Assembly (NCBI GenBank): GCA_903924715.1
Contig: CAIYCP010000326.1
Location: 1 to 6,405, forward strand
DNA: 6,405 nt
Source of the DNA: an uncultured beta proteobacterium
GTDB taxonomy: Bacteria; Pseudomonadota; Gammaproteobacteria; Burkholderiales; Burkholderiaceae_B
Direction: 5' to 3'
The position numbers were made by a program, and so were the translations under genes. This document shows positions 5,783 through 6,405 of the stretch, piece by piece. Numbering within the stretch: position 1 is the first letter of the stretch; each line of letters begins with the position of its first letter. The notes beneath the pieces are model-generated. The model saw only the letters and a program-made list of their open reading frames with translations. It had not been told where the DNA came from and ran no database searches.

Positions 5783-6343
5783 TTATTTACCAAGTGCCTG
5801 AATCACCTTATCGGTGATATCCACACGTGGATTCACGGTGACGGCATCTTGGATCACAATATCAAAACTTTCTAGTTCAGCAATCTTTTTGATTGCAGCA
5901 TTTGCTTTTTCGATGATGGTCGCGAACTCTTCGTTGCGCCGACGGCTAGAGTCTTCTTGAATTTCACGACGCTTGCGCTGCAAATCGGCATCAATGTTTG
6001 CCAATTCACGTTGACGCTTATTACGCTCTGACTCTGACAGTACAGGCGCATCTTTTTCAAGTTTTTGTGCCAAGCTGCGCAAATTAGCAACTTGTTTTTC
6101 AAGCTCTTCAGCACGCTTTTTGAATTCGTTTTCAATTTTTGTCTGTGCGACTTTAGCCGGTGCCGAGTCACGCAAAATACGCTCTGTGTTGACAAAACCG
6201 ATCTTGGTTCCCTGCGCCTCAGACTGCGCATGTGACGCAAGCGTTAAACCGAGCGCCAGACCAGAGACGGCGGCAAACGACAGCAACTTAGAGGCAAGCT
6301 GGCTCAAGACTGAACGTTTTGTACTAGTAGTCGAAGCGAACAT
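5783..6343 (-). CDS. skp: Periplasmic chaperone Skp/OmpH family outer-membrane protein chaperone
   Basis: Skp is a trimeric periplasmic holdase that keeps unfolded outer-membrane proteins soluble on their way to the BAM complex. The 186-aa product has a Sec signal peptide: a basic n-region (Lys9, Arg10, Lys19), a hydrophobic core at about 20-36, and a probable cleavage after Ala39 in ASHA-Q. The mature part opens with IGFVNTERIL (48-57), the family's conserved first strand. A long, highly charged helical hairpin rich in Lys, Arg and Glu follows (about 62-160), closing with FDIVIQDAVTV and a terminal helix. I chose ATG at 6343 because it gives a normal signal peptide. A frame from TTG at 6388 would add 15 residues ahead of it and remove the room for a leader. 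A weak GAG lies 9 nt upstream. It is the first gene of the visible operon; bamA is expected just beyond the window. Confidence 0.95.
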   Translation of the reverse strand: MFASTTSTKRSVLSQLASKLLSFAAVSGLALGLTLASHAQSEAQGTKIGFVNTERILRDSAPAKVAQTKIENEFKKRAEELEKQVANLRSLAQKLEKDAPVLSESERNKRQRELANIDADLQRKRREIQEDSSRRRNEEFATIIEKANAAIKKIAELESFDIVIQDAVTVNPRVDITDKVIQALGK

Positions 6344-6388
6344 TATTAAAATCTCACAATAAACAAATTTCAGCACGCAAGTGTGCAA

Positions 6389-6394
6389 ATTATA
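6389..6394 (-). promoter_or_regulatory. Candidate sigma-70 -10 hexamer upstream of skp
   Basis: The minus strand reads TATAAT, a perfect -10 consensus, 45 nt upstream of the skp ATG. Transcription would begin near 6382 and give a leader of about 40 nt. A -35 element with 16-18 nt spacing would fall beyond the window end, so only half of the promoter can be judged, and the surrounding sequence is AT-rich enough for a chance match. The gap between skp and the window edge (6344-6405) shows no gene. Confidence 0.35.
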
Positions 6395-6405
6395 AAATTT
6401 AGAAG

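Noticed and set aside
6371..6386. Short inverted repeat GCAC/GTGC in the skp leader considered as a regulatory hairpin
   Set aside because: The stem is only 4 bp with a 6-nt loop, within chance expectation, and no known element is recognisable.
6344..6388. N-terminal extension of Skp from TTG at 6388
   Set aside because: It would put 15 extra residues before a normal signal peptide and overlaps the candidate promoter leader; ATG at 6343 gives a standard leader.

Overview
The window looks like an ordinary chromosomal housekeeping segment of a Gram-negative bacterium, most likely a betaproteobacterium of the order Burkholderiales. The reasons are the lipid A gene order skp-lpxD-fabZ-lpxA-lpxB-rnhB, followed by a TrmH/SpoU RNA methyltransferase and a convergent PEP synthase regulator (ppsR), plus protein sequences that read like that order. 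Base composition is close to half G+C by eye. Genus cannot be assigned from the sequence alone.

Layout. Positions 1-717 (+) hold the 3' part of ppsR, whose N-terminus lies outside the window. It runs convergently into a tightly packed minus-strand operon, transcribed from 6343 down to 722: skp/ompH (periplasmic chaperone), lpxD, fabZ, lpxA, lpxB, rnhB and a TrmH-family RNA methyltransferase. All seven are complete and show no frameshifts. Junctions are very short: 12 nt (skp-lpxD), 60 nt (lpxD-fabZ), 3 nt (fabZ-lpxA), a 4-nt ATGA overlap (lpxA-lpxB), a 4-nt ATGA overlap (lpxB-rnhB), and a 4-nt TTGA overlap (rnhB-methyltransferase). Only 4 nt separate the convergent stop codons at 717 and 722, and a small perfect hairpin sits there. 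No gene-free stretch exceeds about 62 nt.

How the genes work together. FabZ makes the enoyl-ACP intermediates of fatty-acid synthesis from 3-hydroxyacyl-ACP. LpxA and LpxD draw on the same 3-hydroxyacyl-ACP pool to put the primary acyl chains on the lipid A glucosamine. LpxB condenses the two glucosamine units into the lipid A disaccharide. Skp escorts outer-membrane proteins across the periplasm, and bamA would be expected just upstream, beyond 6405. RnhB and the methyltransferase are nucleic-acid maintenance genes carried on the same transcript. PpsR controls PEP synthase and is functionally separate.

I looked for mobile elements, CRISPR arrays, tRNA/rRNA genes, riboswitches, long repeats and unrecognised genes and found none. 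I do not see a previously undescribed system here. The findings are residue-level or junction-level details of modest interest.
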